Positions 1-6,435 of a stretch of DNA of 6,435 nt are shown one piece after another. The stretch is taken from contig CAZTZX010000097.1 of assembly GCA_964618175.1 (NCBI GenBank), forward strand, positions 1 through 6,435, read 5' to 3'. How positions within the stretch are numbered: the stretch's first letter is position 1; each line of letters begins with the position of its first letter. Below the pieces are notes generated by a model. That model was not told the DNA's origin and made no database searches. It worked only from the letters and a program-made list of their open reading frames with translations. Source of the DNA: DTU018 sp964618175. GTDB lineage: Bacteria > Bacillota > Syntrophomonadia > Syntrophomonadales > Syntrophomonadaceae. Made by a program: the position numbers and the translations under genes.

Positions 1-15
1 GCCATGGCTTTACTC

Positions 16-21
16 TATAAT
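16..21 (+). promoter_or_regulatory. possible -10 promoter box (TATAAT)
   Basis: A perfect TATAAT hexamer lies 74 bases upstream of the first gene, which would place transcription start near 28-30 and leave a leader of about 65 bases. The matching -35 region would fall before the window begins, so only half of the promoter can be examined, and there is no extended TGn element. It fits as the promoter of the hydrolase-protease-lipoprotein run, but a six-base match in AT-rich DNA can occur by chance. Confidence 0.3.
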
Positions 22-81
22 CTAACCATGTAAACGCCCAGGCAGGAAATTGCTGAACCTCTAGGGAAATAGGCATTATAG

Positions 82-87
82 AGGAGG
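82..87 (+). promoter_or_regulatory. ribosome binding site of the MBL-fold hydrolase gene
   Basis: AGGAGG is seen directly, seven bases before the ATG at 95. It is a near-ideal Shine-Dalgarno sequence and supports that ATG as the true start. Confidence 0.85.
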
Positions 88-94
88 CGGGATA

Positions 95-925
95 ATGGAT
101 GCGCGCATTACAATTTTAGTAGAGAATACCACTCCGGTGCCAGGCTTACTGGGTGAATATGGTTTTTCTGCTTTAATAGAGGTGGATGGCCAGCGGTTTT
201 TATTTGATACCGGCAGTGGGGAGGCTATTATGGTTAACGCCAGGACGCTCGATATCGACTTATCATGTATCGAGGCTTTAGTGATAAGTCATGGCCATTT
301 TGATCATACCGGTGGCGTTTTACAGCTGTTACCGGAGTTGAAAAAACCGATTGTCTATGCTCATTCTGGGGTATTTACCCGACATCTGGTTCCCAGTGGA
401 CCAAATCAGACTAGATATATTGGGGTCTCCTTTACAAAAGATGAACTTACCGCAGTGGGAGCTGAGTTTGTTGCCGTCGACAATTTTACTGAGTTAGCAG
501 ACAACATATATCTTACAGGAACTATTCCCCGCCTGACTGATTACGAAGATGCCGGCGGATCTTTTATAAAAGATATTAGCGGTGAGCTGTTACCTGATCT
601 CATTGAGGATGATATGGCTTTAGTGATCAATCATCCCCAGGGCTTAATTATTGTGAGCGGCTGTGCTCATGCTGGTATGATCAACATGATCAATTACGCC
701 CTGGAATGCACCGGTGCCAATAAGGTCCTGGCTTTTATCGGGGGAACTCATCTAATAAGTGCCGATGAGAGCCGACTACAGAAGACCATAGCTGATCTGA
801 AGCGAATAGAACCTCAACACCTTATCGTATGCCATTGTACTGGTTTTACCGCTACCAGTCGTCTGTTCCGTGAATTACCTGCAATGGCCCAAAAAGGGGA
901 AACCGGTATGGTGTTTAAGTTTTAA
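95..925 (+). CDS. MBL-fold metallo-hydrolase, dihydropterin-RFAP synthase-like group
   Basis: This is a 276-residue cytoplasmic protein of the metallo-beta-lactamase fold, with no signal peptide or membrane helix. Visible metal ligands are the HGHFDH motif (H66, H68, D70, H71), H192 in GCAHAG and H247 in CHCTG. FDTGSG at 37-42 is the usual strand before the metal site. The CHCTG ending and the GGTHL segment (H219) are typical of the group named after the methanogen 7,8-dihydropterin-6-yl-methyl-4-(ribofuranosyl)aminobenzene 5'-phosphate synthase. Most bacterial members of that group have no proven substrate, so a pterin role here would be a guess by family name. Length is normal and all ligands are present, so an active two-metal hydrolase is expected. 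The ATG start follows a strong RBS. The stop lies 19 bases before the protease start, which suggests co-transcription. Confidence 0.85.
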   Translation: MDARITILVENTTPVPGLLGEYGFSALIEVDGQRFLFDTGSGEAIMVNARTLDIDLSCIEALVISHGHFDHTGGVLQLLPELKKPIVYAHSGVFTRHLVPSGPNQTRYIGVSFTKDELTAVGAEFVAVDNFTELADNIYLTGTIPRLTDYEDAGGSFIKDISGELLPDLIEDDMALVINHPQGLIIVSGCAHAGMINMINYALECTGANKVLAFIGGTHLISADESRLQKTIADLKRIEPQHLIVCHCTGFTATSRLFRELPAMAQKGETGMVFKF

Positions 926-928
926 GCT

Positions 929-934
929 AGGGGG
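929..934 (+). promoter_or_regulatory. ribosome binding site fixing the TTG start of the Lon-like protease
   Basis: AGGGGG sits just after the stop codon of the hydrolase gene and ten bases before TTG 945. No comparable site precedes the in-frame ATG at 870, which lies inside the hydrolase gene. This site therefore decides for the TTG start. Confidence 0.7.
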
Positions 935-944
935 AATAAAACAT

Positions 945-3377
945 TTGAAAAAGAATTACCGCTTAAGACCAGGTGAACTTCGCAAGACCTGCAATCCGGC
1001 CAGTTTAAAGTTTGAAACAACCGCAGAATTGCTTCCCTTAAAAGGGATCATTGGTCAGGACAGAGCCCTGCACTCCTTAAAATTTGGACTTACCATAGAT
1101 CATCAGGGCTACAATATATACCTGTCCGGTGCTCTGGGCACGGGTAAGACTACTTTAGCCCAGGTAATGTTGGAGGATAAAGCCCGCCAGGAACCCAGGC
1201 CTTCTGATTGGTGCTATGTATATAACTTTGAAAATCCTGACTGTCCCAGTGCCCTGGAACTTCCGGCGGGGCAGGGAAAACAGTTCAAGAAGGATCTGGA
1301 GGAGCAGGTAGAAAAGATCATTGCCCGGGTGGCCAAGGCCTTGGAAGAAGATGAATTCGATTATAAACGTGGCCAGATAATGGGGCAGTTTCTGGAAAAG
1401 ACCAATGTTCTTTATTTACAGGCGGAAGAAGAGGCCCGTAAGCTAGGCTTTGGTATTACCAAAACCGAGCAGGGCATTAACAGCTACCCCTTAAAAGAAG
1501 GGGAAGCCATGAGCCAGGAACACTATATGGGCTTAAGTGATGACCAACGGGCTGATTTGATGAAACGCAGTTCCTTGATACAAGAAAAATTGACCGAATC
1601 ATTTCGACAATATAGAGATTTGGAAAAGTCCATTAAAGAACAGGTGAAAACCTTAGAACTAGACACCGCCGACAGTGTAAGCGCTCCCTATTTTGAGGAG
1701 TTATTGCAGCGTTATCGCCGTCGCCCCCAGTTGACCAAGTACCTTAAAGATTTGCGCCAAGATCTGCTCGAACATTTCATGGTTATAGTAAAGCAGGATG
1801 ACAGCAATCCTTGGAACTTATTACGTATTAGCGACCGACGCAGCCTGCTGCGCCGGTACCAGGTGAACCTGCTGGTGGACAATTCTGAGCAGACTCATGC
1901 GCCCGTAATATTTGAGAGTAACCCTACTTTTTCCAACCTTTTTGGACAAATCGAATATGAAAGTGAGTTTGGCATTTTGGCTACTGATTTCTCGAAAATC
2001 AAAGCCGGCACGATTCATCAGGCTAATGGAGGATATTTGGTTCTGCATATGTATGATCTGGCCAAAAACTTTTATGTTTGGGATACCTTAAAAAGGGTGC
2101 TCAAGAATCAGGAAATTCAGGTGGAAACCATGAGTCGCATGTTCGGTATTAGTAACAGTGAGACTCTTCGACCCCAGCCCATACCAGTTAAAATTAAGGT
2201 GATCCTAATCGGAGAACCAATCTATTATTATTTGCTCTATACTCAGGATGAAGAATTTCAAAAACTCTTTAAGATCAAAGCTGATTTTGATACTGAGATG
2301 GAGCGCTCCCGCAAACACATCAACGATTACGCCCGCTTGATAGCTTCAGTCTGTGAGAGCGAAGGTCTGCGCCATTTTGATCAAGAGGCGGTTGCTCAAG
2401 TGATAGATTACGGCAGCCGGATGGTTGATGACCAGGATAAATTGACCACCTTATTCAATAAATTAGTGGAGATTATTTATGAGGCCAACGCTTGGGCCAA
2501 ACAGGGGCGCGCTTCCGTGGTGACGGGTACCCATGTAATGCGTGCCATTAAGGAAAAGCGTTATAGAGCATCTCTGGTTGAAGACCATATGCATGATTTG
2601 ATCAGCAATGAGACCATCTTGATAGATGTACATGGCAGCCAGGTGGGACAGATAAATGGGTTGGCGGTATATGAATTAGGTGATCATCAATTTGGCAAAC
2701 CGGTGCGCATTACCGCTAAGACTTTTATGGGCGAAAGCGGATTAGTTAATATTGAAAGGGAAATACGCATGAGTGGCAGCATCCATAGCAAAGGAGTGCT
2801 GACTCTAAACGGCTATATGGGGGCTCAATATGCTCAGGATAAGCCTTTGTCGCTTACCGCTAGTCTGACCTTTGAGCAAAGTTACCAGGGCATCGAAGGG
2901 GATAGCGCCTCCAGTGCGGAATTATATGCACTATTATCCAGTTTGTCCGGGGTGCCAATCTATCAAGGTATTGCGGTGACTGGTTCGGTTAATCAAAATG
3001 GCGAGATACAGCCTGTGGGGGGAGTAAATCAGAAAATTGAAGGTTTCTTTCGGGTGTGTAAAGCCTATGGGTTAAACGGAGAACAGGGGGTGATCATACC
3101 CGGCCAGAATATGCGTAATCTCATGCTGGCTCCGGAAATAGTGGAAGCCGTTCGCCAAAAGCAGTTCAATATTTGGGCAGTCGAGCACATTGACCAGGGT
3201 TTGGAGATACTGACCGATATACGGGCAGGACTTGCTGATGAAAATGGCAGATTTCCGGAAAACAGTATCCATGAACGGGTAAACCGTAAGTTGAGCGAGT
3301 GGAATGATAAACGCCGCTGGGGTCGTGACCAAAAGCCGCGATCTGCTGCGGTGCGAAGGAGGAGGAGTGCTTGGTAA
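945..3377 (+). CDS. Lon-like ATP-dependent protease (AAA_32 / Lon_C family)
   Basis: This is an 810-residue AAA+ serine protease that should unfold and degrade cytoplasmic proteins. It resembles the AAA_32/Lon_C family (E. coli YcbZ is a distant member) rather than classical Lon, because the N-terminal Lon substrate domain is absent. The Walker A is GALGTGKTT (62-70). A long charged helical region follows at about 105-280, probably coiled coil. ANGGYLVL (360-367) then leads into the Walker B region. The C-terminal peptidase has SGSIHSKG (610-617), the nucleophile S654 in EGDSAS and the lysine K697 in GGVNQK. Their 43-residue spacing equals that of the E. coli Lon S679/K722 dyad. There is no membrane helix, unlike archaeal LonB. 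I chose TTG 945 because of its RBS and because KKNYRLRPGELRKTCNP is the usual N-terminus; ATG 870 would add 25 residues from the wrong frame of the upstream gene. The tail is very basic (RRRRSAW) and overlaps the next gene by seven bases. Confidence 0.9.
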   Translation: MKKNYRLRPGELRKTCNPASLKFETTAELLPLKGIIGQDRALHSLKFGLTIDHQGYNIYLSGALGTGKTTLAQVMLEDKARQEPRPSDWCYVYNFENPDCPSALELPAGQGKQFKKDLEEQVEKIIARVAKALEEDEFDYKRGQIMGQFLEKTNVLYLQAEEEARKLGFGITKTEQGINSYPLKEGEAMSQEHYMGLSDDQRADLMKRSSLIQEKLTESFRQYRDLEKSIKEQVKTLELDTADSVSAPYFEELLQRYRRRPQLTKYLKDLRQDLLEHFMVIVKQDDSNPWNLLRISDRRSLLRRYQVNLLVDNSEQTHAPVIFESNPTFSNLFGQIEYESEFGILATDFSKIKAGTIHQANGGYLVLHMYDLAKNFYVWDTLKRVLKNQEIQVETMSRMFGISNSETLRPQPIPVKIKVILIGEPIYYYLLYTQDEEFQKLFKIKADFDTEMERSRKHINDYARLIASVCESEGLRHFDQEAVAQVIDYGSRMVDDQDKLTTLFNKLVEIIYEANAWAKQGRASVVTGTHVMRAIKEKRYRASLVEDHMHDLISNETILIDVHGSQVGQINGLAVYELGDHQFGKPVRITAKTFMGESGLVNIEREIRMSGSIHSKGVLTLNGYMGAQYAQDKPLSLTASLTFEQSYQGIEGDSASSAELYALLSSLSGVPIYQGIAVTGSVNQNGEIQPVGGVNQKIEGFFRVCKAYGLNGEQGVIIPGQNMRNLMLAPEIVEAVRQKQFNIWAVEHIDQGLEILTDIRAGLADENGRFPENSIHERVNRKLSEWNDKRRWGRDQKPRSAAVRRRRSAW
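3356..3367 (+). promoter_or_regulatory. strong ribosome binding site inside the protease gene end, for the lipoprotein
   Basis: AAGGAGGAGGAG lies within the last codons of the protease gene. Its AAGGAGG core ends eight bases before TTG 3371. The repeated GGAGGAGGAG stretch is also what encodes the run of arginines at the protease C-terminus. The site is strong enough to support a TTG start and suggests translational coupling of the two genes. Confidence 0.8.
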
Positions 3378-3672
3378 GAAAGACAACTGGGTGGGTGATG
3401 TTAGTTTTCTTGTTGGGGTTATTGGTTAGCGGATGCGAATTTGATGTCGGCCAATTGACCCGTCCTACTGAAGAGGAGAAGGATCAGCTTATCAGAGTGG
3501 AAATCGTCTTCACTGACGATAAGACTTTAGTGGGGTATGTGAAGGAGTTAGCCATTGATCCTGAGTCCAAAGTATATGTAGGGGGGTCCTCATCGAACTA
3601 CTTGTATGATGCCGGAGGAGATATAGTGGGGGTTTTTAATTATCAGAGGGTATTGTATATGAATATACTGCC
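3371..3672 (+). CDS. small predicted lipoprotein, 3' end lost in assembly gap
   Basis: The first 100 residues of a predicted exported lipoprotein are visible. A positively charged start (MVRK) is followed by a hydrophobic stretch at about 8-18 and the lipobox VSGC with the acylated cysteine at C22. After a short linker rich in acidic residues (30-40) comes a compact, probably all-beta segment (42-100) that includes VGYVKELAID and GGSSSNYLYDAGG. It reads like a small beta-barrel domain of unknown function; I do not recognise the family with certainty. The stretch near residue 100 looks like the end of such a domain, so the gene may stop soon after the gap begins. TTG 3371 is chosen for its strong RBS, and the start overlaps the protease stop by seven bases. 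Although the frame is open through the N block into a chemoreceptor, I treat the two parts as separate genes, because this part offers no sensor domain of the receptor type. Confidence 0.7.
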
Positions 3673-3772
3673 NNNNNNNNNNNNNNNNNNNNNNNNNNNN
3701 NNNNNNNNNNNNNNNNNNNNNNNNNNNNNNNNNNNNNNNNNNNNNNNNNNNNNNNNNNNNNNNNNNNNNNNN
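3673..3772. other. assembly gap of exactly 100 N
   Basis: One hundred consecutive N are seen. A round 100 is the usual placeholder for a scaffold gap of unknown size. The sequence missing from the two flanking genes (end of the lipoprotein, plus start, first membrane helix and front of the Cache domain of the receptor) should need several hundred bases. The true distance is therefore probably longer than shown, and a promoter or terminator could be hidden here. Confidence 0.95.
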
Positions 3773-5164
3773 CGGGTGGCGACCAATGTGACCAAAGAAG
3801 GTCAACGCATGGTAAATACCCAAGTTTCAGAGCAAGTAAAACAGGCAGTTTTGGACAAGGGGGAAACCTTTTTGGGCAAAGCTGACGTGGTGGGAACCAT
3901 CAACTACGCAGCTTATCAGCCTATCAAAGATGGTAATGGTGACATTATTGGCATATGGTTTGTGGGTGTACCCAGTACCAAGTATATCAGCATTGTCGAT
4001 GGCTTTCGTCTCAATATGATTGGTTACTCGGCAATCGGCATTTTTCTTGGTCTTCTAGTAGCTTTTATTCTTGCCTATACGGTATATGCACCCTTATTGC
4101 GTATCCGTTCCAAATTAAAATACATAGGGGAAGGCGATTTAACTCAGACAATCGATGTAATTGGCAATGATGAGATTAGCCGTGTAGCAACTGGCGTAAA
4201 TCTAACCATAGAAAGAATCTCTGAATTAATAGGTAAAGCTAAAAACTTGACAGTTACGGTCAGTTCATCCAGTCAAGAACTAGCCCAACGTTCGCAGATG
4301 AGTGCCACGCTTATGGAAAACATGACCCTGCAGGCTAATGAGATGAGCCAGAGTGCCCGCCGGCAAGCTGATTTAACCGGACAATCCCGCCAAAGTATAA
4401 CTGAAATGTCTTCAGCTATAGAGCAACTGGCCGAAAATAGTCAACTAGTATCATCCTCTGCTTTCAGTGCTGCTCACCAAGCTGAAGCCGGAGAGCAGAG
4501 ATTGAATATAGCAGTAAGCCAGATCGAGACTATCAGCAGAACAGTCAATTCCACTGCTGACATTATTGTTGGCTTAGGCACCAAATCTAATGAGATTGGG
4601 CAGATTGTAGATCTAATAACCAGTATTGCTGATCAGACTAATCTTCTTGCTTTGAACGCAGCCATTGAAGCTGCCCGGGCCGGTGAACAAGGACGTGGAT
4701 TCGCCGTAGTAGCTGAAGAAGTGCGTAAACTGGCCGAAGAATCAAGTGAAGCGGCTCAACGTATAGCCGGACTGATATTAGAGGTTCAAAATGAGGCCAA
4801 TCGGGCTGTTAAGTCTATGGATGGCGGTACCCGCGAAGTAGCTAAAGGGATCGAAGTGGTTGATGAGGCGGGGCAGGCCTTCCAGGAAATAACGAAAGCA
4901 GTCAATATTGTAAACGAGCAAATTCAGGAGATGTCGGCAGCCAGTCAGGAAATGGCAGCCAGTGCTGAAACTGCTATTGAAGCTATAGAGGCAACTACGC
5001 AAGCAGCCATGGATAATGCCCAGTCTTCAAATAAAATCAGTGATATCGCAGAGGAACAGATGGCTGGTGTGGAAGAAATGGATGTTGCCATCGATAAATT
5101 AGCCGAGGTAATAGCAGGCCTGGAACAATCGGTAGCCTTTTTCAATGTTAAAGCGGCAGAATAA
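3773..5164 (+). CDS. methyl-accepting chemotaxis protein, 5' end lost in gap
   Basis: The C-terminal 463 residues of a transmembrane chemoreceptor are present. Counting from the first residue after the gap, 1-77 is the rear half of a single Cache-type sensor (RVATNVTKEG, then GKADVVGTINYAAYQPIKDG and GIWFVGVP), the part that would bind a small ligand outside the cell. Residues 82-106 form the second membrane helix. HAMP follows from the proline at 107 and contains GDLTQTI and NDEIS. The cytoplasmic signalling coiled coil then runs to the end. The hairpin tip, IADQTNLLALNAAIEAARAG and onward (4625-4744), contacts CheA and CheW and is intact. No CheR-tethering NWETF-like pentapeptide is seen at the C-terminus, which is common in Firmicutes. 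The start codon, first membrane helix and roughly 100 residues of sensor are missing. The in-frame join to the lipoprotein upstream is most likely an artefact of the gap length. The ligand cannot be predicted. Confidence 0.9.
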   Translation, partial: RVATNVTKEGQRMVNTQVSEQVKQAVLDKGETFLGKADVVGTINYAAYQPIKDGNGDIIGIWFVGVPSTKYISIVDGFRLNMIGYSAIGIFLGLLVAFILAYTVYAPLLRIRSKLKYIGEGDLTQTIDVIGNDEISRVATGVNLTIERISELIGKAKNLTVTVSSSSQELAQRSQMSATLMENMTLQANEMSQSARRQADLTGQSRQSITEMSSAIEQLAENSQLVSSSAFSAAHQAEAGEQRLNIAVSQIETISRTVNSTADIIVGLGTKSNEIGQIVDLITSIADQTNLLALNAAIEAARAGEQGRGFAVVAEEVRKLAEESSEAAQRIAGLILEVQNEANRAVKSMDGGTREVAKGIEVVDEAGQAFQEITKAVNIVNEQIQEMSAASQEMAASAETAIEAIEATTQAAMDNAQSSNKISDIAEEQMAGVEEMDVAIDKLAEVIAGLEQSVAFFNVKAAE

Positions 5165-5197
5165 ACGTTAGACTAACCTGTAGCAACAATGGGGATT

Positions 5198-5205
5198 GGG
5201 GAGGG
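5198..5205 (+). promoter_or_regulatory. ribosome binding site of the zinc-ribbon gene
   Basis: GGGGAGGG lies six bases before ATG 5212 within the 47-base spacer after the receptor gene. It supports translation of this very short gene and its chosen start. Confidence 0.7.
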
Positions 5206-5211
5206 AAGGAC

Positions 5212-5400
5212 ATGAAATCGGAAAGCATAATAGCACGTTGTCTGATGTGCGGCAAAAGCTACGACTTACCTTCTGATCATAAAGATTATGTCAAGCTAGC
5301 CGCCAGCCAGTCATCAGCACCTACCTTCATTTGTGATCATTGTGGTTATCGCATTCGCCATGAGGCGGACGAACAACAAAAACCCAAAAAACCCATCTAG
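5212..5400 (+). CDS. small two-CxxC zinc-ribbon protein, DUF2197/YlaI-like
   Basis: This 62-residue protein has four cysteines arranged as two CxxC knuckles (C10-C13 in CLMC and C41-C44 in CDHC), 28 residues apart, enough for one structural zinc site. The middle segment DYVKL and the RIR after the second knuckle resemble the DUF2197 family (B. subtilis YlaI), whose function is not established; I assign this from memory of the pattern. The C-terminus is a charged, disordered tail ending in KPKKPI. No membrane segment or signal is present, so it is cytoplasmic, perhaps contacting protein or nucleic acid. The gene is believable despite its size because it has a strong RBS, conserved knuckles and a tight link to the hydrolase, whose RBS overlaps its stop codon. 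Confidence 0.8.
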   Translation: MKSESIIARCLMCGKSYDLPSDHKDYVKLAASQSSAPTFICDHCGYRIRHEADEQQKPKKPI

Positions 5401-5404
5401 GAGG
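5399..5404 (+). promoter_or_regulatory. ribosome binding site overlapping the zinc-ribbon stop codon
   Basis: AGGAGG starts inside the TAG stop (5398-5400) and ends five bases before GTG 5410. It decides for GTG as the hydrolase start and suggests that ribosomes finishing the zinc-ribbon gene reinitiate on the hydrolase. Confidence 0.75.
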
Positions 5405-5409
5405 AAATT

Positions 5410-6174
5410 GTGCAGCCAATATCGATCAACAACCGCAGCGGTCTCAAATTATCAGCTCTGTTGAGCGTGCCTGCTGATCCCCATTGCTTGGTCATTGCCT
5501 GCCACGGCTTTCGAGGAGCTAAGGAAAACGGTGGCAGGATCTATAGTCTTGGCGAAAAGCTAAAACAGATCGGCATGGGCTTGCTGGCGTTTGATTTCCA
5601 GGGTAGCGGTCAGAGTGAGGGACAGTATAGCAATCTGACCCTCACTCGCCAGGCGGAGGATTTACAGGACGTTATCAACTATGCCGACCAGCAATTCCAA
5701 CTGCCGATCATAGTTCTGGGACGAAGTTTTGGCGGAAGTACCATCTTAGCCGGCGCCAGTCAGGATGATCGCATAGTGGGATACATATTCTGGTCTACTA
5801 CGGTCTTCTTGAAAGAGACCTTTACCGGATTAAACCCGGCTTTGGCCAGTCAAGTAGAGAAGGGTAATACTATTATGCTGACTGACGAAGGCGGTAATTA
5901 TGAACTTGATCCCGATCTTTTCCAAGATTTTGCCAACCATAACATGGATGATTATTTAAGGGCTATCGGCAATCGGCCAGTCTTAATTGTGCATGGCCTG
6001 GCTGATGAAATGGTACCAACTAAAAATGCCCAGCATATAGCTCAATTATTACCTCAAGCCCAGTTAAATCTGCTGGAAGGAGCCGACCACCGTTTTACCC
6101 AGCACACGGCCCAGCGAGAAGATCTGAGCATCCAGTGGTTGGCCGGGCATTGGGGAGATACCGGACAATTATGA
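5410..6174 (+). CDS. alpha/beta-hydrolase, probable serine esterase or acyl hydrolase
   Basis: This is a 254-residue cytoplasmic alpha/beta-hydrolase with a complete catalytic triad. The oxyanion-side motif is CHGFRG (31-36), the nucleophile is S106 in GRSFGGS, the acid is D199 in HGLADEMVP and the histidine is H227 in GADHRF. FDFQGSGQSEG (61-71) is the usual loop after strand 4. The cap between about 130 and 185 is short. Length and motif spacing are normal for small bacterial esterases and acyl hydrolases in the style of cinnamoyl/feruloyl esterases, but this fold covers many substrates and none can be named here. There is no signal peptide. GTG is taken as the start because AGGAGG precedes it and the first strand (ISINNRSGLKLSALL) begins at once. 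The stop overlaps the next start (ATGA), so it is probably co-translated with the YigZ-type gene. Confidence 0.87.
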   Translation: MQPISINNRSGLKLSALLSVPADPHCLVIACHGFRGAKENGGRIYSLGEKLKQIGMGLLAFDFQGSGQSEGQYSNLTLTRQAEDLQDVINYADQQFQLPIIVLGRSFGGSTILAGASQDDRIVGYIFWSTTVFLKETFTGLNPALASQVEKGNTIMLTDEGGNYELDPDLFQDFANHNMDDYLRAIGNRPVLIVHGLADEMVPTKNAQHIAQLLPQAQLNLLEGADHRFTQHTAQREDLSIQWLAGHWGDTGQL

Positions 6175-6435
6175 ACTATACCAGCATCCGCCAGGACATA
6201 GTTACAGAACTGGAAACTAAGAAAAGCCGGTTCATAACTTGGGTGAGCCCCATAAGCAGTCAGTCCGAGGCTGAGCAAATAATGTCAGCAGCCCGGAAAC
6301 GCTGGCCGGGAGCCACCCATTACTGTTTTGCCTGGATTACTCGAGATCCGCTGATGGAGAGGTGCAGTGATGACGGGGAACCATCTGGTACCGCCGGATT
6401 GCCTATACTGACCGTCCTAAAAAGCCGAGGCCTGG
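6171..6435 (+). CDS. YigZ/IMPACT (UPF0029) family protein, cut by window end
   Basis: The first 88 residues of a YigZ-type protein are present; family members are usually a little over 200 residues, so more than half lies beyond the window. Hallmarks seen are the N-terminal KKSRFI (17-22), the core ATHYCFAW (48-55) and the signature SDDGEPSGTAGLPIL (65-79), which together are diagnostic of the IMPACT N-terminal domain. Bacterial members have no settled biochemical role. The eukaryotic relatives IMPACT/Yih1 inhibit the kinase Gcn2, and a link to translation or RNA has been proposed from structure. The ATG start overlaps the hydrolase stop in an ATGA junction, so no separate promoter is expected. 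The missing end would contain the family's C-terminal ferredoxin-like domain. Confidence 0.9.
   Translation, partial: MNYTSIRQDIVTELETKKSRFITWVSPISSQSEAEQIMSAARKRWPGATHYCFAWITRDPLMERCSDDGEPSGTAGLPILTVLKSRGL

Noticed and set aside
1..33. Ten open codons ending in TAA at 31-33, possibly the end of an upstream gene
   Set aside because: Too short to show coding character; any frame gives such a stretch by chance.
50..79. TTGCTG and CATTAT spaced like a -35/-10 pair before the first gene
   Set aside because: Both boxes match poorly, and the implied start of transcription would fall in or just after the RBS, leaving no usable leader.
678..698. Repeated ATGATCAA in the MBL gene
   Set aside because: It simply encodes the residue run MINMIN; no wider repeat or site pattern is present.
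1821..2048. Minus-strand open frame inside the protease gene, and similar ones at 3072-3386, 4778-5002, 4945-5145 and 6054-6278
   Set aside because: They lie opposite well-supported genes and their sequences show no recognisable domain; they are shadows.
2022..2060. Apparent loss of the Walker B acidic pair (H368 after ANGGYLVL)
   Set aside because: As far as I recall, this position varies in the AAA_32 family, and the nearby D371 in MYDL is retained, so I do not call the ATPase defective.
3955..4170. Plus-strand open frame within the receptor gene
   Set aside because: An out-of-frame reading of the membrane helix and HAMP region of the receptor, with no recognisable domain.
5167..5177. GTTA-GAC-TAAC inverted repeat after the receptor stop
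   Set aside because: A four-base, AT-rich stem without a following T run is not a convincing terminator.

Overview
The window reads as a piece of a draft genome or metagenome bin from an anaerobic, low-to-mid GC Firmicute of the Clostridia. A Syntrophomonas-like relative is plausible, but that is an impression from gene content and protein style, not a search result. Strong Shine-Dalgarno sequences, frequent TTG/GTG starts, an AAA_32/Lon_C-type protease, a DUF2197-like zinc ribbon and a Cache-type chemoreceptor with a clostridial-looking signalling tip all fit this. All genes lie on the + strand, and I see no RNA gene, mobile element or CRISPR array.

Left part (1-3672). A short leader carries a perfect TATAAT and a strong RBS. 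It precedes a metallo-beta-lactamase-fold hydrolase of the dihydropterin-ribofuranosyl-aminobenzene-phosphate-synthase-like group (95-925). Nineteen bases later a TTG-started, 810-residue Lon-like ATP-dependent protease begins (945-3377). Its last codons overlap the TTG start of a small predicted lipoprotein (3371 onward), whose sequence runs into a block of exactly 100 N (3673-3772).

Middle (3773-5164). Beyond the gap the reading frame continues as the C-terminal 463 residues of a methyl-accepting chemotaxis protein: end of a Cache sensor, second membrane helix, HAMP and signalling domain. The lipoprotein start and this receptor are in one open frame only because the placeholder gap happens to keep phase. 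I annotate them as two different, incomplete genes. A 597-residue single-gene call here would most likely be an assembly chimera.

Right part (5165-6435). A 62-residue two-CxxC zinc-ribbon protein, an alpha/beta-hydrolase whose RBS overlaps the preceding stop codon, and a YigZ/IMPACT-family protein joined by an ATGA overlap form a tightly packed set. The last gene is cut by the window end.

The genes look like co-transcribed housekeeping or accessory functions (proteolysis, envelope, small-molecule hydrolysis, chemotaxis) rather than one pathway. I do not see convincing evidence for a new defence or metabolic system. The most useful observations are the gap-made chimera, the translationally coupled protease-lipoprotein pair and the corrected protease start.
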